The position numbers and the translations under genes are program-made. A DNA stretch of 64,000 bases from contig CAYWSB010000005.1 of assembly GCA_964460465.1 (NCBI GenBank), positions 7,733 to 71,732 of the forward strand. Direction: 5' to 3'. This DNA comes from SLRI01 sp964460465 (GTDB lineage Bacteria > Pseudomonadota > Alphaproteobacteria > Geminicoccales > Geminicoccaceae). The notes beneath the pieces were generated by a model that saw only the letters and a program-made list of their open reading frames with translations, was not told the DNA's origin and searched no databases. Each line of letters begins with the position of its first letter. Position 1 is the first letter of the stretch. Shown piece after piece: positions 27,369 to 36,618 of this stretch.

Positions 27369-28196
27369 TCAGCTCGCGTCGCGGTGCCGGGCGATGCAGG
27401 TGGCGATCACCTCGTCGAGCGGCCGCTTCCACCAGTCGAGGGCCGAGAAGATCTCGACCTCGTGGAAGCCCGTGTAGCCGGTGGCCTCGACCATCGCCCG
27501 GAGGCCCGGCAGGTCGATGACGCCGTCGCCCATCATGCCGCGGTCGGTGAGGAGATCGCGGGTCGGCACCAGCCAGTCGCAGATGTGATAGGCGAGGATG
27601 CGCTGCTCGCGCCCGGCGCGGGCGATCTGGGTCGCGACATCCGGGTCCCACCAGACGTGATAGGCGTCGATGGCGACTCCGACGTCGGGGCCGAGCCGGC
27701 CGGCCATGTCGAGAGCCTGGCCGAGCGTGTTCACGCAGGACCGGTCTCCGGCATACATCGGGTGCAGGGGCTCGATGGCGAGCGGCATCCCGGCCGGGCG
27801 GCTGTGCTCGAGGAGCCGGGCGATGCCGTCCTCGACCATCTGCCGCGCGCCGACGATATCGCGCGAGCCCTCGGGCAGGCCGCCCACGACCAGGACCAGG
27901 CACTGGGCACCCAGGGCCACGGCCTCGTCGACGGCGCGGCGGTTGTCCTCGATCGCGGCTGCTCGACCTTCTGCGGTGGCGGCGGGAAAGAGGCCGCCTC
28001 GGCAGAGGCCGGTGACGGCGAGCCCGGCGTCGCGGATGGCCCTGGCCGAGGTCTCGAGCCCGGCTGCGGCCACCTGATCGCGCCAGGGCGCCACGGCGGG
28101 CACGCCGGCCCGGGCGCAGGCGTCGACCAGCTCGACGAGGCCGGCCTGCATGCGCACGGTGGCGAGGTTGATCGACAGCTGCGAGATGTCGGGCAT
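27369..28196 (-). CDS. Sugar phosphate isomerase/epimerase (xylose isomerase-like TIM barrel)
   Basis: A 275-residue AP-endonuclease-2/xylose-isomerase-like TIM barrel. Metal-site candidates are spread as in this family: Glu in PLAIEPLHPMYAGDR, Asp in VGVAIDAYHVWWDP, His in ILAYHICDW and Glu in GFHEVEIFS. It should isomerise or epimerise a keto-sugar or keto-acid in the cytoplasm. It is the last gene of the ten-gene operon starting at 37668 and lies three bases after the enolase-superfamily gene. A second, different member of the same family is encoded two genes upstream, so the pathway seems to need two such steps. Confidence 0.86.
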   Translation of the reverse strand: MPDISQLSINLATVRMQAGLVELVDACARAGVPAVAPWRDQVAAAGLETSARAIRDAGLAVTGLCRGGLFPAATAEGRAAAIEDNRRAVDEAVALGAQCLVLVVGGLPEGSRDIVGARQMVEDGIARLLEHSRPAGMPLAIEPLHPMYAGDRSCVNTLGQALDMAGRLGPDVGVAIDAYHVWWDPDVATQIARAGREQRILAYHICDWLVPTRDLLTDRGMMGDGVIDLPGLRAMVEATGYTGFHEVEIFSALDWWKRPLDEVIATCIARHRDAS

Positions 28197-28199
28197 GGC

Positions 28200-29618
28200 T
28201 CAGGCCTCGTAGGTCATGGGGGTGAGATCGGCGGACTTGGGCAGGGCGGCGCTGGCGAGGCCGGGCGCGCGGAGCGAGCCGAGCGCGATCCGGCCCCGGT
28301 CGATGCGCAGCGCCGTGGTGCCCCGATGGTCGCGGTAGAGATCGGGGTGCGCCGCGAGGAACGCCCGCTGCTCGTGCGCCGGAGCGGCGGCCATGCCGTG
28401 GACGTAGTGGTGGCCGTTGCGCTCGACATGGTCGCAGCCGATGAGCGTGGCGAGGGCCAGGTCCTGCTGGACGGCGAGCCCGGCCTGGGTGGTCAGGTCC
28501 TCGGCCGACATGAAGTAGCGCTCGTGCCCGGCCTCGGCGTTCCATTTGGCGCAGCGGGCGCGGTTCAGGAGGGCCTTGTAGAAGCCCTTGCAGGACTTCG
28601 AGGACACGCCGGTGTAGCCCAGCGCCTTGGCCTCGAGGAAGGCGTCGATATGGCCGTCGGATTCGTCGATCTCGACCGGCTTGAGCGCCGCGAGGTCGCT
28701 GATGTCGCGCGCCAGGGCCTGGGCGCGGCCGATCGGCTGCTCGATGAAGAGCACACTCTGCCGCAGCCGGGCCAGGCGTGGCTCCGCCTCGATCCGGCGC
28801 CAAAGCGCGATGACGGCGTCGGCGTCGGTGTACTGCTCGTTGCCGTCGAGCGTGGCCCTGGCGCCGGCCACGCCGTCGGTGACGGCGGCGATGCGGCAGA
28901 GCCGGTCGATGTCGGCCTCGAGATCGCCGCCCACCTTGAGCTTGAAGTGGGTGACGCCGTAGCTCTCGACGACCTCGCGCAGCGTTTCGGGCAGCCCGTC
29001 GTCGACGCGGGTGCCGGGCGGCTGGTCGGCGGGCTCGATCGGGTCGACGAGGCCCACCGTGTGCCGCGCCGCGATGCTCCCGGCGGGTGCGAGGCCAGCC
29101 AGGAAGGCGTCGAGGTCGAACCCCTCGAGGTCCGGGGTGGTGGTGGCGTCCAGGCCCATGATGTTGGCCTTGACCCCGGTGAAGACGTCCTGGCGCAGGT
29201 GGCGAAGGAGGGCGTCGAGGATGGCACGGTCGACCAGTGCCTGGCCGAAGCTCGCGACCAGCGGCGGGAGGCCGCCCTCGGCGCAGGCGGCGTGGTGCCC
29301 CGCCGTCACCTCGGCATGAAGGCCGAAGGCGGTGGCCTGGCCGGCCCCCTTGTACAGCTCAGCTGCGATGGCGAGCGAGCGGCGGAGCTGGTCGAAATTG
29401 TCCTCGTTGCTGAGCGCCGGGTTCTTGTCGAACCATTTCGGCGCCAGGATTTCCGCCGCCCAGCCGGCGGCTTCGCTGCCGTCGTCCATGCGGATCGTGG
29501 CCCGGACGAAGGCCTGCGGTGCCTCGGTGAGCGTCACGATGCCGAAGCGGAAGGGCATCCGCAGCGTCACCGGGCGCTCGAAGAAGTGAATGCCGGAGAC
29601 GCGCATGGTGGGGGTCAT
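28200..29618 (-). CDS. Enolase-superfamily (mandelate racemase/muconate lactonizing-like) enzyme
   Basis: A 472-residue barrel enzyme. The N-terminal capping domain (MRVSGIHFFERPVTLRMPF) is followed by a barrel with THFKLKVGGD (the Lys-x-Lys base), LDGNEQY and FIEQPIG as metal-ligand strands, EIDESDGHID, and GVSSKSCKG at a later strand. Such enzymes abstract a proton alpha to a carboxylate, most often to dehydrate a sugar acid. At 472 residues it is longer than the usual 370-400; the extra length lies in the first 200 residues. The ATG overlaps the upstream isomerase stop (ATGA). The substrate is unknown, but the operon setting supports sugar-acid catabolism. Confidence 0.8.
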   Translation of the reverse strand: MTPTMRVSGIHFFERPVTLRMPFRFGIVTLTEAPQAFVRATIRMDDGSEAAGWAAEILAPKWFDKNPALSNEDNFDQLRRSLAIAAELYKGAGQATAFGLHAEVTAGHHAACAEGGLPPLVASFGQALVDRAILDALLRHLRQDVFTGVKANIMGLDATTTPDLEGFDLDAFLAGLAPAGSIAARHTVGLVDPIEPADQPPGTRVDDGLPETLREVVESYGVTHFKLKVGGDLEADIDRLCRIAAVTDGVAGARATLDGNEQYTDADAVIALWRRIEAEPRLARLRQSVLFIEQPIGRAQALARDISDLAALKPVEIDESDGHIDAFLEAKALGYTGVSSKSCKGFYKALLNRARCAKWNAEAGHERYFMSAEDLTTQAGLAVQQDLALATLIGCDHVERNGHHYVHGMAAAPAHEQRAFLAAHPDLYRDHRGTTALRIDRGRIALGSLRAPGLASAALPKSADLTPMTYEA

Positions 29619-30433
29619 CGCAGGGCCTCCAGGATGCCGCGCAGGTAGCCGGCGGCGCGGGCGGCGCAGGCGGGACCGTCGGGCCGGTAGTCGAAGGGCT
29701 CGGCGGCGAGCCAGCCCCGGTAGCCGTGGCGCCGCAGGCTCTGGATGATGGGGACGACGGGCAGCGCACCCTCGCCCGGGCCGCGCTGGTTCGGGTCGTT
29801 GAGCTGGACGTGGGCGATGTGGCCGGATGGCAGGAAGCGGTCGACCACCGCCGGGACATCGCCCTCGGTCTGCCCGGCGGCGCAGGCGTCGAGCATGGTC
29901 CTGAAGGCGGGGCTGGCGATGGTGTCGACGATGGCTGCCGCCTCGGCGATGGTGTTGACGAAGTCCGTCTCGTTCGGCGCCAGGGCTTCGAGGCAATAGG
30001 TGACGCCGGCCTTTTCGGCGGCCTCGGCGGCGGCACTGAACGCCGTCATGGCGTGGTCGCGGCTGATCTCGCCCTCGACCAGCATGCGCTGCCTGGGCGA
30101 GCCGTGGACGAGCACCGGGGCGTCGAGCTCGGCTGCCAGCCCGATCAGCCGGCGGATCGCCTCGATCGTGCGGCCGCGCACGGCCGGGTCGGGGTCGGTG
30201 ATCGAGAGGCCGGCCGGGGCCACGAGGAGCCAGTGCAGGCTCGAGCAGACGAGGCCCTCGGCCGCGAGTGCCGACCTCGCGGCCGCGACCTCGCCCGACG
30301 TGAGGGTCAGGGGATCGTCCTTCAGCGTGAACGGGGCGATCTCCAGTCCGTCGTAGCCGACGGCGGCGGCGAAGGCGCATTGGCGGGGGAAGTCGAGCTC
30401 GCGGACGACCTCGTTGCACAAGGAGAGCTTCAT
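29615..30433 (-). CDS. Sugar phosphate isomerase/epimerase (TIM barrel)
   Basis: A 272-residue AP-endonuclease-2/hydroxypyruvate-isomerase-like TIM barrel. The usual elements are present: VGYDGLEIAPF at the start, VTYCLEALAPNETDF with a candidate metal Glu, MLDACAAG, and HIAHVQLNDPNQRGPGEG with His and Asp. It is expected to isomerise or epimerise a small sugar or keto-acid. It is coupled by ATGA on both sides, to tctA upstream and to the enolase-superfamily gene downstream. That coupling puts the tripartite transporter and the enzymes in one physiological unit. Confidence 0.87.
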   Translation of the reverse strand: MKLSLCNEVVRELDFPRQCAFAAAVGYDGLEIAPFTLKDDPLTLTSGEVAAARSALAAEGLVCSSLHWLLVAPAGLSITDPDPAVRGRTIEAIRRLIGLAAELDAPVLVHGSPRQRMLVEGEISRDHAMTAFSAAAEAAEKAGVTYCLEALAPNETDFVNTIAEAAAIVDTIASPAFRTMLDACAAGQTEGDVPAVVDRFLPSGHIAHVQLNDPNQRGPGEGALPVVPIIQSLRRHGYRGWLAAEPFDYRPDGPACAARAAGYLRGILEALR

Positions 30434-31929
30434 CGAGGCCTCGAGAGCAGGGATGCCCTGGCGCGGGCGAAGGGTGGCAGGTCCCAGACGAGGACCAGGA
30501 GGGTGAGGGTGGCGAGCACGGCGCAGATCGGCCGGCTGAGCAGCGGGAGGAGATCGCCGTCAGAGAGCACCATCGCCCGGCGGAAGTTCCGGTCCAGCAT
30601 CTCGCCGAGCACGATGCCCAGCACCAGGGGGGCGATCGGGTAGTGCATCAGGCGAAGGGCGAACCCGAGGAGGCCGAAGCCCACCATCACCCAGATGTCG
30701 AAGACGCGGCTGGCGATGGCGAAGGATCCGACGACGCAGAGGGTGAAGACGACCGGCATGAGGAGCGCCCGGGGCACGCGCAGCACGGCGAGCATCGGCC
30801 GGGTGAGGGCGAGGCCGAGGACCAGGATGGCGAGCGAGGCCCAGAACAGCATGGCCGCCACCTCGACGATGAAGGCCGGGCTCTCGATCAGGATCATGGG
30901 TCCCGGCCGAACGCCATGGATGAACATCGCGGCCAGGAGCACGGCGGCCGGGGCCGAGCCCGGCACGGCGAGGGTCAGCACCGGGATGATCGCCCCGGGG
31001 ACGGCCGCGCTGTTGCCGGTCTCGGATGCGAGGAGGCCTTCCGGCGCGCCCTTGCCGAAGCGCTCGGGCGTGCGGCTCGCCCGTCGTGCCGCGGCATAGG
31101 AGACCCAGGCCCCCATGTCCTCGCCGACGCCGGGGATGATGCCCATCGACGTGCCGAGCGTCCCGGAGCGCAGCATCAGCCACCAGCGGCCGAGGGTTTC
31201 GCGGACCGGCGGCAGGATGCGCCGGCCGGCGTCGCGGATGATCTCGTAGTTGCGCTGCCGCATGACCATCAGCACCTCGGCGAAGCCGAAGGCCCCGACC
31301 AGGGCGGGCAGCAGGCCGAGGCCGCCCGCCAGGTCGCGGGTGTAGGCGAAGCGCTGGTAGGCGTGAATACCCTCCTGGCCCACCTGGGCGAGGAGGAGGC
31401 CGAGGAAGCCGGCGATCCAGCCCTTGATCGGGTCGGCCGTGGCGGTCAGGCGGCCGGAGATGACGACGCCGAAGACGGCGAGCCAGACGAACTCGAAGGA
31501 CTGGAACCGGAGCCCGGCCTCGGCGAGCTGCGGGGCGATCAGGACCAGGAGCAGCATGCCGACCATGCTGCCGGCGAACGAGCCGAGCGTGGCGATGCCC
31601 AGCGCCTCGCCGGCCCTGCCGCTGCGGGCCATGGGAAAGCCGTCGAGGGTGGAGGCGGCGTTGGCCGGGGTGCCGGGGATGTTGAGGAGGATGGCCGAGC
31701 GGCTGCCGCCGTAGATGGCGCCGACATACATGCAGATCAGGATCAGGATGGCGTCGCCGGCGGCGAGGCGGAAGGTCAGGGTCGTGAGCAGCGCGATGCC
31801 GAGGGTGGCGGTGAGCCCGGGCATCATGCCGACGGCGATGCCGAGCAGGGTGGCCCAGACGACGTTGACGAGGCTGGAGGCGGTGGCGAGCGCGGCGATG
31901 GCACCCGCGAGCTGGCCGAAGGCATCCAT
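30430..31929 (-). CDS. tctA: Tripartite tricarboxylate transporter, large permease TctA
   Basis: A 499-residue membrane protein with about eleven or twelve helices and the TctA signatures: GMMPGLTATLGIALL near residue 40, YGGSRSAILLNIPGTPANAA, and GIIPGVGEDMGAWVSYA with SETGNSAAVPGA. With TctB and the periplasmic TctC, encoded immediately upstream, it forms a secondary transporter for a carboxylate, driven by an ion gradient. The order tctC-tctB-tctA is a common one. The gap to tctB is only seven bases, and the stop overlaps the isomerase start (ATGA). The substrate cannot be read from the sequence. Confidence 0.95.
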   Translation of the reverse strand: MDAFGQLAGAIAALATASSLVNVVWATLLGIAVGMMPGLTATLGIALLTTLTFRLAAGDAILILICMYVGAIYGGSRSAILLNIPGTPANAASTLDGFPMARSGRAGEALGIATLGSFAGSMVGMLLLVLIAPQLAEAGLRFQSFEFVWLAVFGVVISGRLTATADPIKGWIAGFLGLLLAQVGQEGIHAYQRFAYTRDLAGGLGLLPALVGAFGFAEVLMVMRQRNYEIIRDAGRRILPPVRETLGRWWLMLRSGTLGTSMGIIPGVGEDMGAWVSYAAARRASRTPERFGKGAPEGLLASETGNSAAVPGAIIPVLTLAVPGSAPAAVLLAAMFIHGVRPGPMILIESPAFIVEVAAMLFWASLAILVLGLALTRPMLAVLRVPRALLMPVVFTLCVVGSFAIASRVFDIWVMVGFGLLGFALRLMHYPIAPLVLGIVLGEMLDRNFRRAMVLSDGDLLPLLSRPICAVLATLTLLVLVWDLPPFARARASLLSRPR

Positions 31930-31936
31930 CAGCCGG

Positions 31937-32419
31937 TCACGGCAGTCGCACGAGGAAGACGCGCTCGAAGAGGAGGGTGACGGCGGCCGTGGTGACCACC
32001 GCCATCACGACGGCGATGGCGAGGCTGCGCACCGGCCGGGTGCGCTCGAAGCCGAACCAGCCGACGAAGGCCAGGACGAAGAGGCCGGTGGCCAGCCAGA
32101 AGGGGACGCGGCCGACGAGGCCCAGCGCATAGCCGAGGCCGAGGCCGAGGGTGACGAGGGTGCGGCCGAGAGCGCCGGGCTCGGCGTGCTCCGCCGCATC
32201 CATGGCCGCGCGGCGCTGGCGCGCGCTGCGCACCAGAAGGGTGAGCGCCAGGACCAGGAGCACGAGACCGAGCACACCCGGGGTCAGGCCGGGGGCGCTC
32301 ATCGGATGGACGCCGAGATGCGCCAGGCGCGGCATCCGCCAGGATTCGACGACGATGCCGGCCGCGATCACGACCAGCAGGGCCGAGAACCAGAGGTCGT
32401 GGCGGCGGTCGGCCGACAT
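31937..32419 (-). CDS. tctB: Tripartite tricarboxylate transporter, small subunit TctB
   Basis: A 160-residue membrane protein with four hydrophobic helices and the short N-terminus MSADRRHDLWFSALLVVIAA, as in TctB. It is the small, poorly conserved membrane subunit of the TctABC transporter. The ATG at 32419 has AGGAG four to five bases upstream. A longer frame beginning at 32590 is Arg/Pro-rich and overlaps tctC, so it is rejected. It stands 61 bases after tctC and seven before tctA. Confidence 0.87.
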   Translation of the reverse strand: MSADRRHDLWFSALLVVIAAGIVVESWRMPRLAHLGVHPMSAPGLTPGVLGLVLLVLALTLLVRSARQRRAAMDAAEHAEPGALGRTLVTLGLGLGYALGLVGRVPFWLATGLFVLAFVGWFGFERTRPVRSLAIAVVMAVVTTAAVTLLFERVFLVRLP

Positions 32420-32480
32420 GGGGCTCCTCGCTGCAGCGGCGGCGGGGACGGCGTGCCGTCCCCGCTCGGCGTCGGATCGC

Positions 32481-33482
32481 TCAGGGCTGCGGGATGCCCA
32501 GCTCCTCGGGCGAGATCTCGGCCCGGCCCGCCGCATGGAACGACCAGGCGTCGGCCTGGATCTCGGGCCAGACGGCCTCGAAGGCGGCATCGCCCGCGGC
32601 CGGGGTGAAGAGGGCGCCGCGCTCGAGCGCGTAGGAGCGGAGCGCCTCGGCCTCCGGGATCACCTCGGCCCAGATCTGGTTCAGGGTCTCGATGACCTCG
32701 GGCGGCGTCCCCTCCTTCGGCAGGAAGATGCCGAAGGCGGTGGAGAGGATCGGCAGGGGCTGGTCGACGAAGTCGGTGATCGGCGGGATCGTGCCGTAGC
32801 CCTCGATCTCGAGCGGCTGCGGGCCGAGCACCGCGAGCGGCCGGAGGCGACCACCCCTGACCATCTCGGCCTGCTCCGACGCGAGCTGGGTGGTCGATTC
32901 CGCCTCGCCCGCCACGGTCGCGACCACGGCCGGATTGCCGCCGTCATAGGTGATGTGCCGGTAGTCGCCACCGACCACGCCCTTCAGGGCCTCGATCGCC
33001 GCATGGCCGGAGGAGCCCGCTCCGGCCGTGGCGACGGTGACGCCGCCGCCCTGCATGGCCTCGATGAACTGCGCCATGTCCTCGTAGGGGGCATCGGGGT
33101 TGACCGAGACGAGGGGCACGTTGGTCACGGTGTTGTAGAGCTGCCAGTCCTCGATCCAGGTGTCCCACTGGCCCAGGAGCTTGTAGGTGCCGAGCTGCTT
33201 CGGCGCGCCGGCGGTCCAGGTGTAGCCGTCGCGCTCCGCCTCCCAGGCGCTGGTCTTGCCGATGACGCCGGAGGCGCCCGGCTGGTTGACGACGACGACG
33301 CTCTGGCCGAGCGCCTCCTCGAGCACGCCCGCGGTGATCCGGGTGACCTGGTCGGTGGCACCGCCGGCCCCCCAGGGCACGATGATGGTGATCGGCCGGT
33401 CGGGCTGCCAGGGATAGTCCTGGGCCAGGGCCGGCGTCGCCGCGAGGGTGGCGAGGGCGAAACCGAGAAGGGTCCGCTGCAT
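32481..33482 (-). CDS. tctC: Tripartite tricarboxylate transporter substrate-binding protein TctC
   Basis: A 333-residue periplasmic solute receptor. A Sec signal peptide (MQRTLLGFALATLAATPALA) is cut after ALA near residue 20. The mature part starts with the family pattern DRPITIIVPWGAGGATDQVTR and continues VVVVNQPGASGVIG, both diagnostic for Bug/TctC receptors. It binds a carboxylate and hands it to TctAB. The start has a strong Shine-Dalgarno, AAGGGAGG, seven bases before the ATG. It follows the DUF993 gene by 35 bases within the ten-gene operon, whose other genes are mostly cytoplasmic enzymes. Confidence 0.93.
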   Translation of the reverse strand: MQRTLLGFALATLAATPALAQDYPWQPDRPITIIVPWGAGGATDQVTRITAGVLEEALGQSVVVVNQPGASGVIGKTSAWEAERDGYTWTAGAPKQLGTYKLLGQWDTWIEDWQLYNTVTNVPLVSVNPDAPYEDMAQFIEAMQGGGVTVATAGAGSSGHAAIEALKGVVGGDYRHITYDGGNPAVVATVAGEAESTTQLASEQAEMVRGGRLRPLAVLGPQPLEIEGYGTIPPITDFVDQPLPILSTAFGIFLPKEGTPPEVIETLNQIWAEVIPEAEALRSYALERGALFTPAAGDAAFEAVWPEIQADAWSFHAAGRAEISPEELGIPQP

Positions 33483-33517
33483 GATCGTTCCTCCCTTGGG
33501 TTCTTGTCCGGTCGAGG

Positions 33518-34693
33518 TCAGCCGACGCCGCGCACCGCCATGGCGACGCGCATCCGTCGGGCGGCGAGCTCCGGATCCCGGAGCAGGCCCGCGGCATCGG
33601 CGAGGCGGAAGAGCTCCGCCAGGTGCAGGGTCGAGCGCGCACTTTCCTGGCCGCCCACCATGGTGAAGTGGTCCTGGTGGCCGTTGAGCCAGGCGAGGAA
33701 GACGATGCCGGTCTTGTAGAACCGGGTGGGCGCCTTGAAGATGTGGCGCGAGAGCGGGACCGTGGGTGCCAGGATCTCGTGGAAGGTGGCGCGGTCGCCC
33801 CTGGCCAGGGCCGCGAGCGCCGCCGACGCGGCAGGGGCAATGCCGTCGAAGATGCCGAGCAGCGCATCCGAGTAGCCCTGCTCGTCGCCCTCGATCAGCT
33901 CGGCGTAGTTGAAGTCGTCGCCGGTATACATGCGCACGCCGTCCGGCAGGCGGCGGCGCATGGCGACCTCCTTCTCCTTCGACAGCAGCGAGACCTTGAT
34001 GCCGTCGACCTTGGCGGCGTTGGCCTGGATGGCGGCGAGGCAGGTGTCCATCGCCTGCCAATGATCCTTCGAGCCCCAGTAGCCCTCGAGCGCCGGGTCG
34101 AACATCTCGCCGAGCCAATGGATGATCACGGGCTCCCGCACCTGGCCGAGGACGCGATCGTAGACCCTGGCGTAGTCGTCGGGGCTCTTGGCGCAGGCGG
34201 CCAGCGCCCGGCTCGCCATCAGGATCAGCCGGCCGCCGACGCCCTCGATCGCCTCGATCTGCTGCTCGTAGGCGGCGATCACGTCGGCCACGGTCTGGCC
34301 GGGTGCCGGGGCCAGGTGGTCGGTGCCGCAGCCGGAGAAGACGAGTGCCCCCTCGCGGTCTTTGGCGGCGTCCACGGAGCGGCGGATGAGCTCCAGCGCC
34401 CCCTGCCAGTCGAGGCCCATGCCGCGCTGGGCCGTGTCCATCGCCTCGGCCACGCCGAGCCCGAGATCCCACAGATGCTCGCGATAGGCGATGGTCCGGT
34501 CCCAGTCGACCCGGGCATCGAGCCAGGGATCGGCATCGGCCAGGGGATCGGCCACGACGTGGCAGGCGGCGAAGGCCACCCGGTCGAACGGCGCCGCCGC
34601 CTTGGCCGGGAAGTCGCGCGGGGACGAGAGGTGGAATCGCTCGGTGCCGCCGCCCGCGGTCGGCAGGGTGACGGAAAGGGGCATGCCGCTCAT
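33518..34693 (-). CDS. DUF993-family dihydrodipicolinate synthase-like protein
   Basis: A 391-residue soluble protein that I place in the DUF993 family, related to dihydrodipicolinate synthase-type TIM barrels. Recognisable stretches are FAACHVVADPLADADPWLD, GMGLDWQGALELIRRS, FSGCGTDHLAP and HWLGEMFDPALEGYWGS. An aldolase or lyase reaction on a keto-acid is inferred from the fold and from its neighbours; no member's reaction is known to me. The ATG at 34693 overlaps the upstream Gfo/Idh stop (ATGA). A longer frame to 34837 is rejected because it would run into that gene. Confidence 0.82.
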   Translation of the reverse strand: MSGMPLSVTLPTAGGGTERFHLSSPRDFPAKAAAPFDRVAFAACHVVADPLADADPWLDARVDWDRTIAYREHLWDLGLGVAEAMDTAQRGMGLDWQGALELIRRSVDAAKDREGALVFSGCGTDHLAPAPGQTVADVIAAYEQQIEAIEGVGGRLILMASRALAACAKSPDDYARVYDRVLGQVREPVIIHWLGEMFDPALEGYWGSKDHWQAMDTCLAAIQANAAKVDGIKVSLLSKEKEVAMRRRLPDGVRMYTGDDFNYAELIEGDEQGYSDALLGIFDGIAPAASAALAALARGDRATFHEILAPTVPLSRHIFKAPTRFYKTGIVFLAWLNGHQDHFTMVGGQESARSTLHLAELFRLADAAGLLRDPELAARRMRVAMAVRGVG

Positions 34694-35841
34694 GGTTTCA
34701 ACTCCGGTACGGTGAGCCAGCGCCGCTCGCGCCAGCTTTCGAGGCCCAACTCGGCCAGTTGCACGCCCTTCGCCCCCTCCATCAGGCCGTGCGCCCAGGG
34801 CGCGTCCTCGACGACGTGGCGAAGGAACATCTCCCACTGCGTGCGAAAGCCGTTCCTGGCGGCGCCGCGATCGGGCACCTCCTGCCAGTCGGCCATGAAA
34901 TTCCTGGTCTGCGGTTCGTCCGGATTCCAGACGGGCTTGGGCGTGTTGACCCGGTCCTGGGTCCAGCAGCGGGTGAGCCCGGCCAAGGCCGAGCCGCGCA
35001 CGCCGTCGGCCTGGAAGGTGACGAGATCATCCCGCCTGACGCGCACGCACCAGGAGGAGTTGAGCTGCGCGATCACCCCGCCCTCGAGCTCGAAGGTGGC
35101 GTAGGCGGCGTCGTCGGCGTCGGCATCGTAGAGCCGGCCGGCCTCGTCGATGCGGCTCGGGATGTGGGTCGCCCCCAGGCAGGAGACGGCCTTGACCTCT
35201 CCGAAGAGGTTGTCGAGCACGTAGCGCCAGTGGCAGAGCATGTCGAGGATGATCCCGCCGCCCTCGGCCGTCTTGTAGTTCCAGGACGGGCGCTGGGCCG
35301 GCTCCAGGTCGCCCTCGAACACCCAATAGCCGAATTCGCCGCGCACGGACAGGAGACGACCGAAGAATCCGGCCTCCTTGAGGCGCTTCATCTTGAGCAG
35401 GCCCGGCAGGAACAGCTTGTCCTGGACGACGCCGTTCTTGACCCCCTTGGCGGCGGCGAGGCGGGCGACGGCGAGCGCGTCGTCGAGCCTGTCGGCGATC
35501 GGCTTCTCGCAATAGACGTGGCGGCCGGCCTCGATCGCCCTGGTCAGGAGGCTGGCGCGCATCTGCGTCGTGCCGGCATCGAAGAAGATCGGGTAGGCGT
35601 CGTCGGCAAGCGCCGCATCGAGGTCGGTCGACCAGCGCTCGAGCCCGTGCGCCCTGGCCAGGGCTTCCATCTTGCGGGCGTTGCGGCCGACAAGCAGCGG
35701 CTCCGGCACCAGCCGCTCGCCATTGGTGAGCGGCAGGCCGCCGTCGGCGCGGATCGCGAGGATCGAGCGGATGAGGTGCTGGTTCATCCCCATCCGACCC
35801 GTGACACCGTGCATGACGATACCGATGCGCTGCGTTGCCAT
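34690..35841 (-). CDS. Gfo/Idh/MocA-family oxidoreductase
   Basis: A 383-residue NAD(P)-dependent dehydrogenase. The nucleotide site reads IGIVMHGVTGRMG (residues 6-18), slightly unlike the usual GxGxxG. The catalytic motif is HVYCEKPIADRL, and the substrate domain includes GGGIILDMLCHWRYVLD with the expected Asp and His. It probably oxidises a sugar or polyol in the pathway encoded by this operon. It is three bases downstream of the ABC ATPase gene and coupled to DUF993. It is not a close relative of the Gfo/Idh protein at 19346. Confidence 0.88.
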   Translation of the reverse strand: MATQRIGIVMHGVTGRMGMNQHLIRSILAIRADGGLPLTNGERLVPEPLLVGRNARKMEALARAHGLERWSTDLDAALADDAYPIFFDAGTTQMRASLLTRAIEAGRHVYCEKPIADRLDDALAVARLAAAKGVKNGVVQDKLFLPGLLKMKRLKEAGFFGRLLSVRGEFGYWVFEGDLEPAQRPSWNYKTAEGGGIILDMLCHWRYVLDNLFGEVKAVSCLGATHIPSRIDEAGRLYDADADDAAYATFELEGGVIAQLNSSWCVRVRRDDLVTFQADGVRGSALAGLTRCWTQDRVNTPKPVWNPDEPQTRNFMADWQEVPDRGAARNGFRTQWEMFLRHVVEDAPWAHGLMEGAKGVQLAELGLESWRERRWLTVPELKP

Positions 35842-35844
35842 GGT

Positions 35845-36609
35845 CTATTCCATTCCCAAGAGCTCGTAGATGCGCCGCGCATACTGGCCGAACTCCGGCG
35901 ACTGGCGCATGTCGAGGCGGCGCGGATAGGGCAGGTCGATGGCGAAGAAGTCGGCCATCCGCGCCGGCCCGGCGGTGAGCACGGCGCAGTGGCTGCCCAT
36001 CAGGACCGCCTCCTGGATCGAGTGGGTGACGAAGAGGATGGTCTTCCGGCTCTCGCTCCAGATGCGCAGGAGCTCGAGGTTCATCCGCTCGCGCGTGAGC
36101 GCGTCGAGGGCCCCGAAGGGCTCGTCCATGAGCACGAGGCGCGGATCGTGGATCAGGGCGCGGGCGATGGCGGCCCGCTGCTGCATCCCGCCGGACAGCT
36201 CGTACGGGCGCTTGTCGGCGAAGCCCTCGAGGCCGACGAGCCGGAGCAGGTCGCGGGCCCGCTCGCGCGCCGCCGGCATCGGCAGCCCCAGGATCTCGGC
36301 CGGCAGCAGCACGTTGTCGAGCACCGTGCGCCACTTGAGCAGGAGCGGCTGCTGGAAGACCATGCCGACGTCGCGGCCGGGCTCGAACGGGTGCCGGGCG
36401 TCGCCGATCTCGACCGTGCCGGCGTCGTGGCCGTGCAGGTCGGCCAGGATCTTGAGCACCGTGGTCTTGCCGCAGCCCGACGGCCCGACGAGCGAGACGA
36501 ACTCGCCCTCGGCCACGCTCATCGTCACGTTGGATACGGCGACGAAGTCCACGCCTCCCGTGCGGTAGACCTTCTTGACGTTCTCCAGCCGGATGAACGG
36601 CCGCTCCAT
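35845..36609 (-). CDS. ABC transporter ATP-binding protein (SsuB/ThiZ-like)
   Basis: A 254-residue ATPase with Walker A GPSGCGKTT, Q-loop VFQQPLLLKW, signature LSGGMQQRAAI, Walker B VLMDEPFGALD and switch His in FVTHSIQEA. No permease or binding protein adjoins it. The fitting partners are the binding protein at 38567 and the permease at 42203, which carry the same putative operator upstream. The start may be the ATG at 36609 or the GTG at 36615; neither has a clear Shine-Dalgarno, and translation may be coupled to the aldolase gene that ends at 36619. It is the second gene of the operon. Confidence 0.87.
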   Translation of the reverse strand: MERPFIRLENVKKVYRTGGVDFVAVSNVTMSVAEGEFVSLVGPSGCGKTTVLKILADLHGHDAGTVEIGDARHPFEPGRDVGMVFQQPLLLKWRTVLDNVLLPAEILGLPMPAARERARDLLRLVGLEGFADKRPYELSGGMQQRAAIARALIHDPRLVLMDEPFGALDALTRERMNLELLRIWSESRKTILFVTHSIQEAVLMGSHCAVLTAGPARMADFFAIDLPYPRRLDMRQSPEFGQYARRIYELLGME

Positions 36610-36618
36610 CGGCACGGC